Below, one piece after another: positions 42,801 to 56,791 of a DNA stretch of 64,000 nucleotides. The position numbers and the translations under genes are program-made. This DNA is from Siphonodentalium dalli (lineage: Eukaryota; Mollusca; Scaphopoda; Gadilida; Siphonodentaliidae): NCBI GenBank assembly GCA_032622095.1, contig CP136061.1, positions 260,618,077-260,682,076 of the forward strand, written 5' to 3'. The notes beneath the pieces are model-generated. The model was not told the DNA's origin, ran no database searches, and worked only from the letters and a program-made list of their open reading frames with translations. Numbering within the stretch: the first letter of the stretch is position 1; every line of letters begins with the position of its first letter.

Positions 42801-45375
42801 CCAGTATTGGAGGATATACCAGTATTCTATAGATATACCCTTATAAGATGCCAGTATTGGAGGATATACCAGTATTCTATAGATATACCCTTATTAGATG
42901 CCAGTATTGGAGGATATACCAGTATTCTATATATATACCCTTGTTAGATGCCAGTATTGGAGGATATACCAGTATTCTATATATATACCCTTATTATATG
43001 CCAGTATTGGAGGATATACCAGTATTCTATAGATATACCCTTGTTAGATGCCAGTATTGGAGGATATACCAGTATTATATAGATATACCCTTGTTAGATG
43101 CCAATATTGGATGATATACCAGTATTATATAGATATACCCTTATTAGATGCCAGTATTGGAGGATATACCAGTATTCTATAGATATACCCTTGTTAGATG
43201 CCAGTATTGAGGATATACCAGTATTCTATAGATATACCCTTATTATATGCCAGTTTTGGAGGATATACCAGTATTCTATAGATATACCCTTATTAGATGC
43301 CAGTATTGGAGGATATACCAGTATTCTATAGATATACCCTTGTTAGATGCCAGTATTGGAGGATATACCAGTATTCTATAGATATACCCTTATTATATGC
43401 CAGTATCTGGAGGATATACCAGTATTCTATAGATATACCCTTGTTAGATGCCAGTATTGGAGGATATACCAGTATTCTATAGATATACCCTTATTAGATG
43501 CCAGTATTGGATGATATACCAGTAGTCTATGATATACCCTTATTAGATGCCAGTATTGGAGGATTTACCAGTATTCTATAGATATACCCTTATTATATGC
43601 CAGTATTGGAGGATATACCAGTATTCTATATATATACCCTTATTAGATGCCAGTATTGGAGGATATACCAGTATTCTATAGATATACCCTTATTAGATGC
43701 CAGTATTGGAGGATATACCAGTATTCTATAGATATACCCTTATAAGATGCCAGTATTGGATGATATACCAGTATTCTATAGATATACCCTTATTATATGC
43801 CAGTATTGGAGGATATACCAGTATTTTATAGATATACCCCTTATTAGATGCCAGTATTGGAGGATATTCCAGTATTATATAGATATACCCTTATTAGATG
43901 CCAGTATTGGAGGATATACCAGTATTCTATAGATATACCCTTGTTAGATGCCAGTATTGGAGGATATACCAGTATTCTATAGATATACCCTTATTAGATG
44001 CCAGTATTGGATGATATACCAGTATTATATAGATATACCCTTGTTAAATGCCAGTATTGGAGGATATACCAGTATTCTATAGATATACCCTCATTAGATG
44101 CCAGTATTGGAGGATATACCAGTATTCTATAGATATACCCTTGTTAGATGCCAGTATTGGAGGATATACCAGTATTCTATAGATATACCATTATTAGATG
44201 CCAGTATTGGAGGATATACCAGTATTCTATAGATATACCATTATTAGATGTCAGTATTGGAGGATATACCAGTATTCTATAGATATACCCGTGTTAGATG
44301 CCAGTATTGGAGGATATACCAGTATTATATAGATATACCCTTATTAGATGCCAGTATTGGAGGATATACCAGTATTCTATAGATATACCCTTGTTAGATG
44401 CCAGTATTGGAGGATATACCAGTATTCTATAGATATACCATTATTAGATGCCAGTATTGGAGGATATACCAGTATTCTATAGATATACCATTATTAGATG
44501 TCAGTATTGGAGGATATACCAGTATTCTATAGACATACCCTTATTAGATGCCAGTATTGGAGGATATACCAGTATTCTATAGATATACCATTATTAGATG
44601 CCAGTATTGGAGGATATACCAGTATTCTATAGATATACCATTATTAGATGTCAGTATTGGAGGATATACCAGTATTCTATAGACATACCCTTATTAGATG
44701 CCAGTATTGAGGATATACCAGTATTATATAGATATACCCTTATTAGATGCCAGTATTGGAGGATATACCAGTATTCTATAGATATACCCTTGTTATATGC
44801 CAGTATTGGAGGATATACCAGTATTCTATAGATATACCCTTATTAGATGCCAGTATTGGAGGATATACCAGTATTCTATAGATATACCCTTATTAGATGC
44901 CAGTATTGGAGGATATACCAGTATTCTATAGATATACCCTTATTAGATGCCAGTATTGGAGGATATACCAGTATTCTATAGATATACCCTTATTAGATGC
45001 CAGTATTGGATGATATGCCAGTATTCTATAGATATACCCTTATTAGATGCCAGTATTGGAGGATATACCAGTATTATATAGATATATCCTTATTAGATGC
45101 CAGTATTGGAGGATATACCAGTATTCTATAAATATACCCTTATTAGATGCCAGTATTGGATGATATGCCAGTATTCTATAGATATACCCTTATTAGATGC
45201 CAGTATTGGAGGATATACCAGTATTCTATAGATATATCCTTATTAGATGCCAGTATTGGAGGATATACCAGTATTCTATAGATATACCCTTATTAGATGC
45301 CAGTATTGGATGATATACCAGTATTATATAGATATATCCTTGTTAGATGCCAGTATTGGAGGATATACCAGTATT

Positions 45376-47730
45376 CTATAGATATACCCTTGTTAGATGC
45401 TAGTATTGGAGGATATACCAGTATTCTATAGATATACCTTATTAGATGCCAGTATTGGAATATATACCAGTATTCTATAGATACACCCTTATTAGATGCC
45501 AGTATTGGAGGATATACCAGTATTCTATAGATATACCCTTGTTAGATGACAGTATTGGAGGATATACCAGTATTATATAGATATATCCTTGTTAGATGCC
45601 AGTATTGGAGGATATACCAGTATTCTATAGATATATCCTTGTTAGATGCCAGTATTGGAGGATATACCAGTATTCTATAGATATACCCTTGTTAGATGCC
45701 AGTATTGGAGGATATACCAGTATTATATAGATATACCTTATTAGATGCCAGTATTGGAGGATATACCAGTATTCTATAGATATACCCTTATTAGATGCCA
45801 GTATTGGAGGATATACCAGTATTCTATAGATATACCCTTATTATATGCCAGTATTGGATGATATACCAGTATTCTATATATATACCCTTATTATATGCCA
45901 GTATTGGAGGATATACCAGTATTCTATAGATATACCATTATAAGATGCCAGTATTGGAGGATATACCAGTATTCTATTAGATATACCCTTATTAGATGCC
46001 AGTATTGGAGGATATACCAGTATTCTATAGTTACAACCCCTTATTATATGCCAGTATTGGAGGAGTATACCAGTATTCTATAGATATACCCTAATTAGAT
46101 GCCAGTATTGGAGGATATACCAGTATTCTATAGATATACCCTTATTAGATGCCAGTATTGGAGGATATACCAGTATTCTATAGATATACCCTTATTAGAT
46201 GCCAGTATTGGATGATATACCAGTATTCTATAGATATACCCTTATTAGATGCCAATATTGGAGGATATGCCAGTATTCTATAGATATACCCTTGTTAGAT
46301 GCCAGTATTGGACGATATACCAGTATTCTATAGATATACCCTTATTATATGCCAGTATTGGATGATATAACCAGTATTCTATAGATATACCCTTATAAGA
46401 TGCCAGTATTGGAGGATATACTAGTATTCTATAGATATACCCTTGTTAGATGCCAGTATTGGAGGATATACCAGTATTCTATAGATATACCCTTATTAGA
46501 TGCCAGTATTGGATGATATACCAGTAATCTATATATATACCCTTGCTAGATGCCAGTATTGGAGGATATACCAGTATTCTATAGATATACCCTTATTAGA
46601 TGACAGTATTGGAGGATATACCAGTATTCTATAGATATACCCTTATTAGATGCCAGTATTGGATGATATACCAGTATTCTATAGATATACCCTTATTAGA
46701 TGCCAGTATTGGAGGATTATACCAGTATTCTATAGATATACCCCTTATTAGATGCCAGTATTGGAGGATATACCAGTATTCTATATATATACCCTTATTA
46801 GATGCCAGTATTGGAGGATATACCAGTATTCTATAGATATACCCTTATTAGATGCCAGTATTGGAGGATATACCAGTATTCTATATATATACCCTTATTA
46901 GATGCCAGTATTGGAGGATATACCAGTATTCTATAGATATACCCTTATAAGATGCCAGTATTGGAGGATATACCAGTATTCTATAGATATACCCTTGTTA
47001 TATGCCAGTATTGGATGATATACCAGTATTCTATATATATACCCTTATAAGATGCCAGTATTGGAGGATATACCAGTATCCTATAGATATACCCTTATTA
47101 GATGCCAGTATTGGAGGATATACCAGTATTCTATAGATATACCCTTATTAGATGCCAGTATTGGAGGATATACCAGTAGTCTATAGATATACCCTTATTA
47201 GATGCCAGTATTGGAGGATATACCAGTATTCTATAGATATACCCTTATTATATTCCAGTATTGGATGATATACCAGTATTCTATAGATATACCCTTATAA
47301 GATGCCAGTATTGGAGGATATACCAGTATTCTATAGATATACCCTTGTTAGATGCCAGTATTGGAGGATATACCAGTATTCTATATATATACCCTTATAA
47401 GATGCCAGTATTGGAGGATATACCAGTATTCTATAGATATACCCTTATTAGATGCCAGTATTGGAGGAAATACCAGTATTCTATATATATACCCTTATTA
47501 GATGCCAGTATTGGAGGATATACCAGTATTATATAGATATACCCTTATTATATGCCAGTATTGGAGGATATACCAGTATTTTATAGATATACCCTTGTTA
47601 GATGCCAGTATTGGAGGATATACCAGTATTCTATAGATATACCCTTGTTAGATGCCAGTATTGGAGGATATACCAGTATTCTATAGATATACCCTTGTTA
47701 GATGACAGTATTGGATGATATACCAGTATT
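45376..47730. repeat. Higher-order repeat block 1 within the satellite (~2.35 kb, 47 monomers)
   Basis: Rare variants occur in the same order as in the next block: tgctagtattgg at 45398 and 47753; cagtaatctatatatat with cttgctagatg near 46521 and 48871; ttccagtattggatgat near 47252 and 49602. The spacing is 2,350-2,355 bp. Confidence 0.85.
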
Positions 47731-50080
47731 CTATAGATATACCCTTGTTAGATGCTAGTATTGGAGGATATACCAGTATTCTATAGATATACCTTATTAG
47801 ATGCCAGTATTGGAATATATACCAGTATTCTATAGATACACCCTTATTAGATGCCAGTATTGGAGGATATACCAGTATTCTATAGATATACCCTTGTTAG
47901 ATGACAGTATTGGAGGATATACCAGTATTATATAGATATATCCTTGTTAGATGCCAGTATTGGAGGATATACCAGTATTCTATAGATATATCCTTGTTAG
48001 ATGCCAGTATTGGAGGATATACCAGTATTCTATAGATATACCCTTGTTAGATGCCAGTATTGGAGGATATACCAGTATTATATAGATATACCTTATTAGA
48101 TGCCAGTATTGGAGGATATACCAGTATTCTATAGATATACCCTTATTAGATGCCAGTATTGGAGGATATACCAGTATTCTATAGATATACCCTTATTATA
48201 TGCCAGTATTGGATGATATACCAGTATTCTATATATATACCCTTATTATATGCCAGTATTGGAGGATATACCAGTATTCTATAGATATACCATTATAAGA
48301 TGCCAGTATTGGAGGATATACCAGTATTCTATAGATATACCCTTATTAGATGCCAGTATTGGAGGATATACCAGTATTCTATAGTTACACCCTTATTATA
48401 TGCCAGTATTGGAGGATATACCAGTATTCTATAGATATACCCTAATTAGATGCCAGTATTGGAGGATATACCAGTATTCTATAGATATACCCTTATTAGA
48501 TGCCAGTATTGGAGGATATACCAGTATTCTATAGATATACCCTTATTAGATGCCAGTATTGGATGATATACCAGTATTCTATAGATATACCCTTATTAGA
48601 TGCCAATATTGGAGGATATGCCAGTATTCTATAGATATACCCTTGTTAGATGCCAGTATTGGACGATATACCAGTATTCTATAGATATACCCTTATTATA
48701 TGCCAGTATTGGATGATATACCAGTATTCTATAGATATACCCTTATAAGATGCCAGTATTGGAGGATATACTAGTATTCTATAGATATACCCTTGTTAGA
48801 TGCCAGTATTGGAGGATATACCAGTATTCTATAGATATACCCTTATTAGATGCCAGTATTGGATGATATACCAGTAATCTATATATATACCCTTGCTAGA
48901 TGCCAGTATTGGAGGATATACCAGTATTCTATAGATATACCCTTATTAGATGACAGTATTGGAGGATATACCAGTATTCTATAGATATACCCTTATTAGA
49001 TGCCAGTATTGGATGATATACCAGTATTCTATAGATATACCCTTATTAGATGCCAGTATTGGAGGATATACCCAGTATTCTATAGATATACCCTTATTAG
49101 ATGCCAGTATTGGAGGATATACCAGTATTCTATATATATACCCTTATTAGATGCCAGTATTGGAGGATATACCAGTATTCTATAGATATACCCTTATTAG
49201 ATGCCAGTATTGGAGGATATACCAGTATTCTATATATATACCCTTATTAGATGCCAGTATTGGAGGATATACCAGTATTCTATAGATATACCCTTATAAG
49301 ATGCCAGTATTGGAGGATATACCAGTATTCTATAGATATACCCTTGTTATATGCCAGTATTGGATGATATACCAGTATTCTATATATATACCCTTATAAG
49401 ATGCCAGTATTGGAGGATATACCAGTATCCTATAGATATACCCTTATTAGATGCCAGTATTGGAGGATATACCAGTATTCTATAGATATACCCTTATTAG
49501 ATGCCAGTATTGGAGGATATACCAGTAGTCTATAGATATACCCTTATTAGATGCCAGTATTGGAGGATATACCAGTATTCTATAGATATACCCTTATTAT
49601 ATTCCAGTATTGGATGATATACCAGTATTCTATAGATATACCCTTATAAGATGCCAGTATTGGAGGATATACCAGTATTCTATAGATATACCCTTGTTAG
49701 ATGCCAGTATTGGAGGATATACCAGTATTCTATATATATACCCTTATAAGATGCCAGTATTGGAGGATATACCAGTATTCTATAGATATACCCTTATTAG
49801 ATGCCAGTATTGGAGGAAATACCAGTATTCTATATATATACCCTTATTAGATGCCAGTATTGGAGGATATACCAGTATTATATAGATATACCCTTATTAT
49901 ATGCCAGTATTGGAGGATATACCAGTATTTTATAGATATACCCTTGTTAGATGCCAGTATTGGAGGATATACCAGTATTCTATAGATATACCCTTGTTAG
50001 ATGCCAGTATTGGAGGATATACCAGTATTCTATAGATATACCCTTGTTAGATGACAGTATTGGATGATATACCAGTATTC
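47731..50080. repeat. Higher-order repeat block 2 within the satellite
   Basis: Nearly identical to block 1 apart from a few one-base indels (for example cccagtattc at 49071 where block 1 has an extra t near 46717). Confidence 0.85.
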
Positions 50081-51410
50081 TATAGATATACCCTTATAAG
50101 ATGCCAGTATTGGAGGATATACTAGTATTCTATAGATATACCCTTGTTAGATGCCAGTATTGGAGGATATACCAGTATTCTATAGATATACCCTTATTAG
50201 ATGCCAGTATTGGATGATATACCAGTAATCTAATATATACCCTTGCTAGATGCCAGTATTGGAGGATATACCAGTATTCTATAGATATACCCCTTATTAG
50301 ATGACAGTATTGGAGGATATACCAGTATTCTATAGATATACCCTTATTAGATGCCAGTATTGGATGATATACCAGTATTCTATAGATATACCCTTATTAG
50401 ATGCCAGTATTGGAGGATATACCAGTATTCTATAGATATACCCTTATTAGATGCCAGTATTGGAGGATATACCAGTATTCTATATATATACCCTTATTAG
50501 ATGCCAGTATTGGAGGATATACCAGTATTCTATAGATATACCCTTATTAGATGCCAGTATTGGAGGATATACCAGTATTCTATATATATACCCTTATTAG
50601 ATGCCAGTATTGGAGGATATACCAGTATTCTATAGATATACCCTTATAAGATGCCAGTATTGGAGGATATACCAGTATTCTATAGATATACCCTTGTTAT
50701 ATGCCAGTATTGGATGATATACCAGTATTCTATATATATACCCTTATAAGATGCCAGTATTGGAGGATATACCAGTATCCTATAGATATACCCTTATTAG
50801 ATGCCAGTATTGGAGGATATACCAGTATTCTATAGATATACCCTTATTAGATGCCAGTATTGGAGGATATACCAGTAGTCTATAGATATACCCTTATTAG
50901 ATGCCAGTATTGGAGGATATACCAGTATTCTATAGATATACCCTTATTATATTCCAGTATTGGATGATATACCAGTATTCTATAGATATACCCTTATAAG
51001 ATGCCAGTATTGGAGGATATACCAGTAATTCTATAGATATACCCTTGTTAGATGCCAGTATTGGAGGATATACCAGTATTCTATATATATACCCTTATAA
51101 GATGCCAGTATTGGAGGATATACCAGTATCTATAGATATACCCTTATTAGATGCCAGTATTGGAGGAAATACCAGTATTCTATATATATACCCTTATTAG
51201 ATGCCAGTATTGGAGGATATACCAGTATTATATAGATATACCCTTATTATATGCCAGTATTGGAGGATATACCAGTATTTTATAGATATACCCTTGTTAG
51301 ATGCCAGTATTGGAGGATATACCAGTATTCTATAGATATACCCTTGTTAGATGCCAGTATTGGAGGATATACCAGTATTCTATAGATATACCCTTGTTAG
51401 ATGACAGTAT
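50081..51410. repeat. Higher-order repeat block 3, partial (~1.33 kb, about 27 monomers)
   Basis: Matches the right part of block 2 with an offset of about 1,350 bp: cagtaatctaatatat with cttgctag at 50224, and ttccagtattggatgat at 50951. It joins block 2 in phase, as expected from unequal exchange. Confidence 0.8.
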
Positions 51411-53924
51411 TGGAGGATATACCAGTATTATATAGATATACCCTTGTTAGATGCCAGTATTGGAGGATATACCAGTATTCTATATATATACCCTTTTTAG
51501 ATGCCAGTATTGGAGGATATACCAGTATTCTATAGATATACCCTTATTAGATGCCAGTATTGGAGGATATACCAGTATTCTATAGATATACCCTTATTAG
51601 ATGCCAGTTTTGAGGATATACCAGTATTCTATAGATATACCCTTATTAGATGCCAGTATTGGATGATATACCAGTATTCTATAGATATACCCTTATTATA
51701 TGCCAGTATTGGACGATATACCATTATTCTATAGATTATACCCTTATTATTAGGTGCCAGTATTGGAGGATATACCAGTATTCTATAGATATACCCTTAT
51801 TATATGCCAGTATTGGAGGATATACCAGTATTCTATAGATATACCCTTATTAGATGCCAGTATTGGAGGATATACCAGTAGTCTATAGATATAGCCGTAT
51901 TCGATGCCAGTATTGGAGGATATACCAGTATTATATAGATATACCCTTATTAGATGCCAGTATTGGAGGATATACCAGTATTCTATAGATATACACTTAT
52001 AAGATGCCAGTATTGGAGGATATACCAGTATTATATAGATATACACTTGTTAGATGCCAGTATTGGATGATATACCAGTATTCTATAGATATACCCTTAT
52101 AAGATGCCAGTATTGGAGTATATACCAGTATTCTATAGATATACACTTGTTAGATGCCAGTATTGGATGATATACCAGTATTCTATAGATATACCCTTAT
52201 TAGATGCCAGTATTGGAGGATATACCAGTATTCTATAGATATACCCTTATTAGATGCCAGTATTGGAGGATATACCAGTATTCTATAGATATACCCTTAT
52301 TAGATGCCAGTATTGGATGATATACCAGTATTCTATAGATATACCCTTATTAGGTGCCAGTATTGGATGATATACCAGTATTCTATAGATATACCCTTAT
52401 TAGATGCCAGTATTGGAGGATATACCAGTATTCTATAGATATACCCTTATTAGATGCCAGTATTTGAGGATATGCCAGTATTCTATAGATATACACTTGT
52501 TAGATGCCAGTATTGGATGATATACCAGTATTCTATAGATATACCCTTATTAGGTGCCAGTATTGGAGGATATACCAGTATTCTATAGATATACCCTTAT
52601 TAGATGCCAGTATTGGAGGATATACCAGTATTCTATAGATATACCCTTATTAGATGCCAGTATTGGAGGATATACCAGTATTCTATAGATATACCCTTGT
52701 TAGATGCCATTATTGGATGATATACCAGTATTATATAGATATACCCTTGTTAGATGCCAGTATTGGATGATATACCAGTATTCTATAGATATACCCTTAT
52801 TAGATGCCTGTATTTGAGGATATACCAGTATTCTATAGATATACCCTTGTTAGATGCCAGTATTGGGAGGATATACCAGTATTCTATAGATATATCCTTG
52901 TTAGATGCCAGTATTGGAGGATATACCAGTATTCTATAGATATACCCTTATTAGATGCCAGTATTGGAGGATATACAGTATTCTGTAGATATACCCTTAT
53001 TAGATGCCAGTATTGGAGGATATACCAGTATTCTATAGATATACCCCTTATTAGATGCCAATATTGGAGGATATACCAGTTATTCTATAGATATACCCTT
53101 ATTAGATGCCAGTATTGGAGGATATACCAGTATTCTATAGATATACCCTTATTAGATGCCAGTATTGGAGGATATACCAGTATTCTATAGATATACCCTT
53201 ATTAGATGCCAGTATTGGAGGATATACCAGTATTCTATAGATAATACCCTTATTAGATGCCAGTATTGGATGATATACCAGTAATCTATAGATACACCCT
53301 TATTAGATGCCAGTATTGGAGGATATACCAGTATTCTATAGATATACCCTTATTAGATGCCAATATTGGAGGATATACCAGTATTCTATAGATATACCCT
53401 TATTAGATGCCAGTATTGGAGGATATACCAGTATTCTATAGACATACCCTTATTAGATGCCAATATTGGAGGATATACCAGTATTCTATAGACATACCCT
53501 TATTATATGCCAGTATTGGAGGATATACCAGTATTCTATATACATACCCTTGTTATATGCCAGTATTGGGGGATATACCAGTATTCTATAGATATACCCT
53601 TGTTAGATGCCAGTATTGAGGGATATACCAGTATACTATAGATACACCCTTATTATATGCCAGTATTGGAGGATATACCAGTATTCTATAGATATAGCCT
53701 TATTAGATGCCAGTATTGGATGATATACCAGTATTCTATAGATATACCCTTATTAGATGCCAGTATTGGAGGATATACCAGTATTCTATAGATATACCAT
53801 TATTAGATGCCAGTATTGGAGGATATACCAGTATTCTATATATATACCCTTATTAGATGCCAGTATTGGATTGATATACCAGTATTCTATAGATATATCC
53901 TTGTTAGATGCCAGTATTGGAGGA

Positions 53925-53952
53925 ATACCAGTATTCTATAGAATACTGGTAT
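53925..53952. repeat. 28-bp perfect palindrome inside the satellite
   Basis: ataccagtattcta is followed directly by its reverse complement tagaatactggtat. The rest of the array runs head to tail, so this marks a small inversion or template-switch scar. Confidence 0.85.
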
Positions 53953-56691
53953 ATGCCAATTATTGGAGGATATACCAGTATTATATAGATATACCCTTAT
54001 TAGATGCCAGTATTGGAGGATATACCAGTATTCTATAGATATACCCTTATTAGATGCCAGTATTGGAGGATATACCAGTATTCTATAGATATACCCTTAT
54101 TAGATGCCAGTATTGGATGATATACCAGTAATCTATCGATACACCCTTATTAGATGCCAGTATTGGAGGATATACCAGTATTCTATAGATATACCCTTAT
54201 TAGATGCCAATATTGGAGGATATACCAGTATTCTATAGATATACCATTATTAGATGCCAGTATTGGATGATATACCAGTATTCTATAGATATACCCTTAT
54301 TAGATGCCAGTATTGGAGGATATACCAGTATTCTATATATATACCCTTATTAGATGCCAGTATTGGATGATATACCAGTATTCTATAGATATATCCTTGT
54401 TAGATGCCAGTATTGGAGGATATACCAGTATTCTATAGATATACCCTTGTTAGATGCCAGTATTGGAGGATATACCAGTATTATATAGATATACCCTTAT
54501 TAGATGCCAGTATTGGAGGATATACCAGTATTCTATAGATATACCCTTATTAGATGCCAGTATTGGAGGATATACCAGTATTCTATAGATATACCCTTAT
54601 TAGATGCCAGTATTGGATGATATACCAGTAATCTATAGATACACCCTTATTAGATGCCAGTATTGGAGGATATACCAGTATTCTATAGACATACCCTTAT
54701 TATATGCCAGTATTGGAGGATATACCAGTATTCAATATACATACCCTTGTTATATGCCAGTATTGGGGGATATACCAGTATTCTATAGATATACCCTTGT
54801 TAGATGCCAGTATTGAGGGATATACCAGTATTCTATAGATACACCCTTGTTAGATGACAGTATTGGAGGATATACCAGTATTCTATAGACATACCCTTAT
54901 TAGATGCCAATATTGGAGGATATACCAGTATTCTATAGACATACCCTTATTATATGCCAGTATTGGAGGATATACCAGTATTCTATATACATACCCTTGT
55001 TATATGCCAGTATTGGGGGATATACCAGTATTCTATAGATATACCCTTGTTAGATGCCAGTATTGAGGGATATACCAGTATTCTATAGATACACCCTTGT
55101 TAGATGACAGTATTGGAGGATATACCAGTATTCTATAGATATACCCTTGTTAGATGACAGTATTGGAGGATATACCAGTATTCTATAGATATACCCTTAT
55201 TAGATGACAGTATTGGAGGATATACCAGTATTCTATAGATATACCCTTATTAGATGCCAGTATTGGAGGATATACCAGTATTCTATAGATATATCCTTAT
55301 TAGATGCCAGTATTGGATGATATACCAGTATTCTATAGATATATCCTTGTTAGATGCCAGTATTGGAGGATATACCAGTATTCTATAGATATACCCTTGT
55401 TAGATGCCAGTATTGGAGGATATACCAGTATTCTATAGATATACCCTTATTAGATGCCAGTATTGGATGATATACCAGTATTCTATAGATATATCCTTGT
55501 TAGATGCCAGTATTGGAGGATATACCAGTATTCTATAGATATACCCTTGTTAGATGCCAGTATTGGAGGATATACCAGTATTATATAGATATACCCTTAT
55601 TAGATGCCAGTATTGGAGGATATACCAGTATTCTATAGATATACCCTTGTTAGATGCCAGTATTGGAGGATATACCAGTATTCTATAGAAATACCCTTAT
55701 TAGATGCCAGTATTGGAGGATATACCAGTATTCTATAGATATAACCTTGTTAGATGCCAGTATTGGAGGATATACCAGTATTCTATAGATATATCCTTAT
55801 TAGATGCCAGTATTGGAGGATATACCAGTATTCTATAGATATACCCTTGTTAGATGCCAGTATTGGAGGATATACCAGTATTATATAGATATACCCTTGT
55901 TAGATGCCAGTATTGGGGGAAATACCAGTATTCTATAGATACACCCTTGTTAGATGCCAGTATTGGAGGATATACCAGTATTCTATAGACATACCCTTAT
56001 TAGGTGCCAATATTGGAGGATATACCAGTATTCTATAGATATACCCTTATTAGGTGCCAGTATTGGAGGATATACCAGTATTATATAGATATACCCTTGT
56101 TAGATGCCAGTATTGGGGGAAATACCAGTATTCTATAGATACACCCTTGTTAGATGCCAATATTGGAGGATATACCAGTATTCTATAGACATACCCTTAT
56201 TAGGTGCCAGTATTGGAGGATATACCAGTATTCTATAGATATACCCTTATTAGGTGCCAGTATTGGAGGATATACCAGTATTCTATAGATATACCCTTAT
56301 TAGGTGCCAGTATTGGAGGATATACCAGTATTATATAGATATACCCTTGTTAGATGCCAGTATTGGGGTAAATACCAGTATTCTATAGATACACCCTTGT
56401 TAGATGCCAGTATTGGAGGATATACCAGTATTCTATAGATACACCCTTGTTAGATGCCAGTATTGGAGGATATACCAGTATTCTATAGATATATCCTTGT
56501 TAGATGCCAGTATTGGAGGATATACCAGTATTCTATAGATATACCCTTGTTAGATGCCAGTATTGGAGGATATACCAGTATTCTATAGATATATCCTTGT
56601 TAGATGCCAGTATTGGAGGATATACCAGTATTCTATAGATATACCCATATTAGATGCCAGTATTGGAGGATATACCAGTATTCTATAGATA

Positions 56692-56791
56692 NNNNNNNNN
56701 NNNNNNNNNNNNNNNNNNNNNNNNNNNNNNNNNNNNNNNNNNNNNNNNNNNNNNNNNNNNNNNNNNNNNNNNNNNNNNNNNNNNNNNNNNN
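56692..56791. other. Assembly gap (100 N)
   Basis: Exactly 100 N in the satellite, a conventional placeholder for a gap of unknown size. The true array length is therefore uncertain. Confidence 0.98.
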
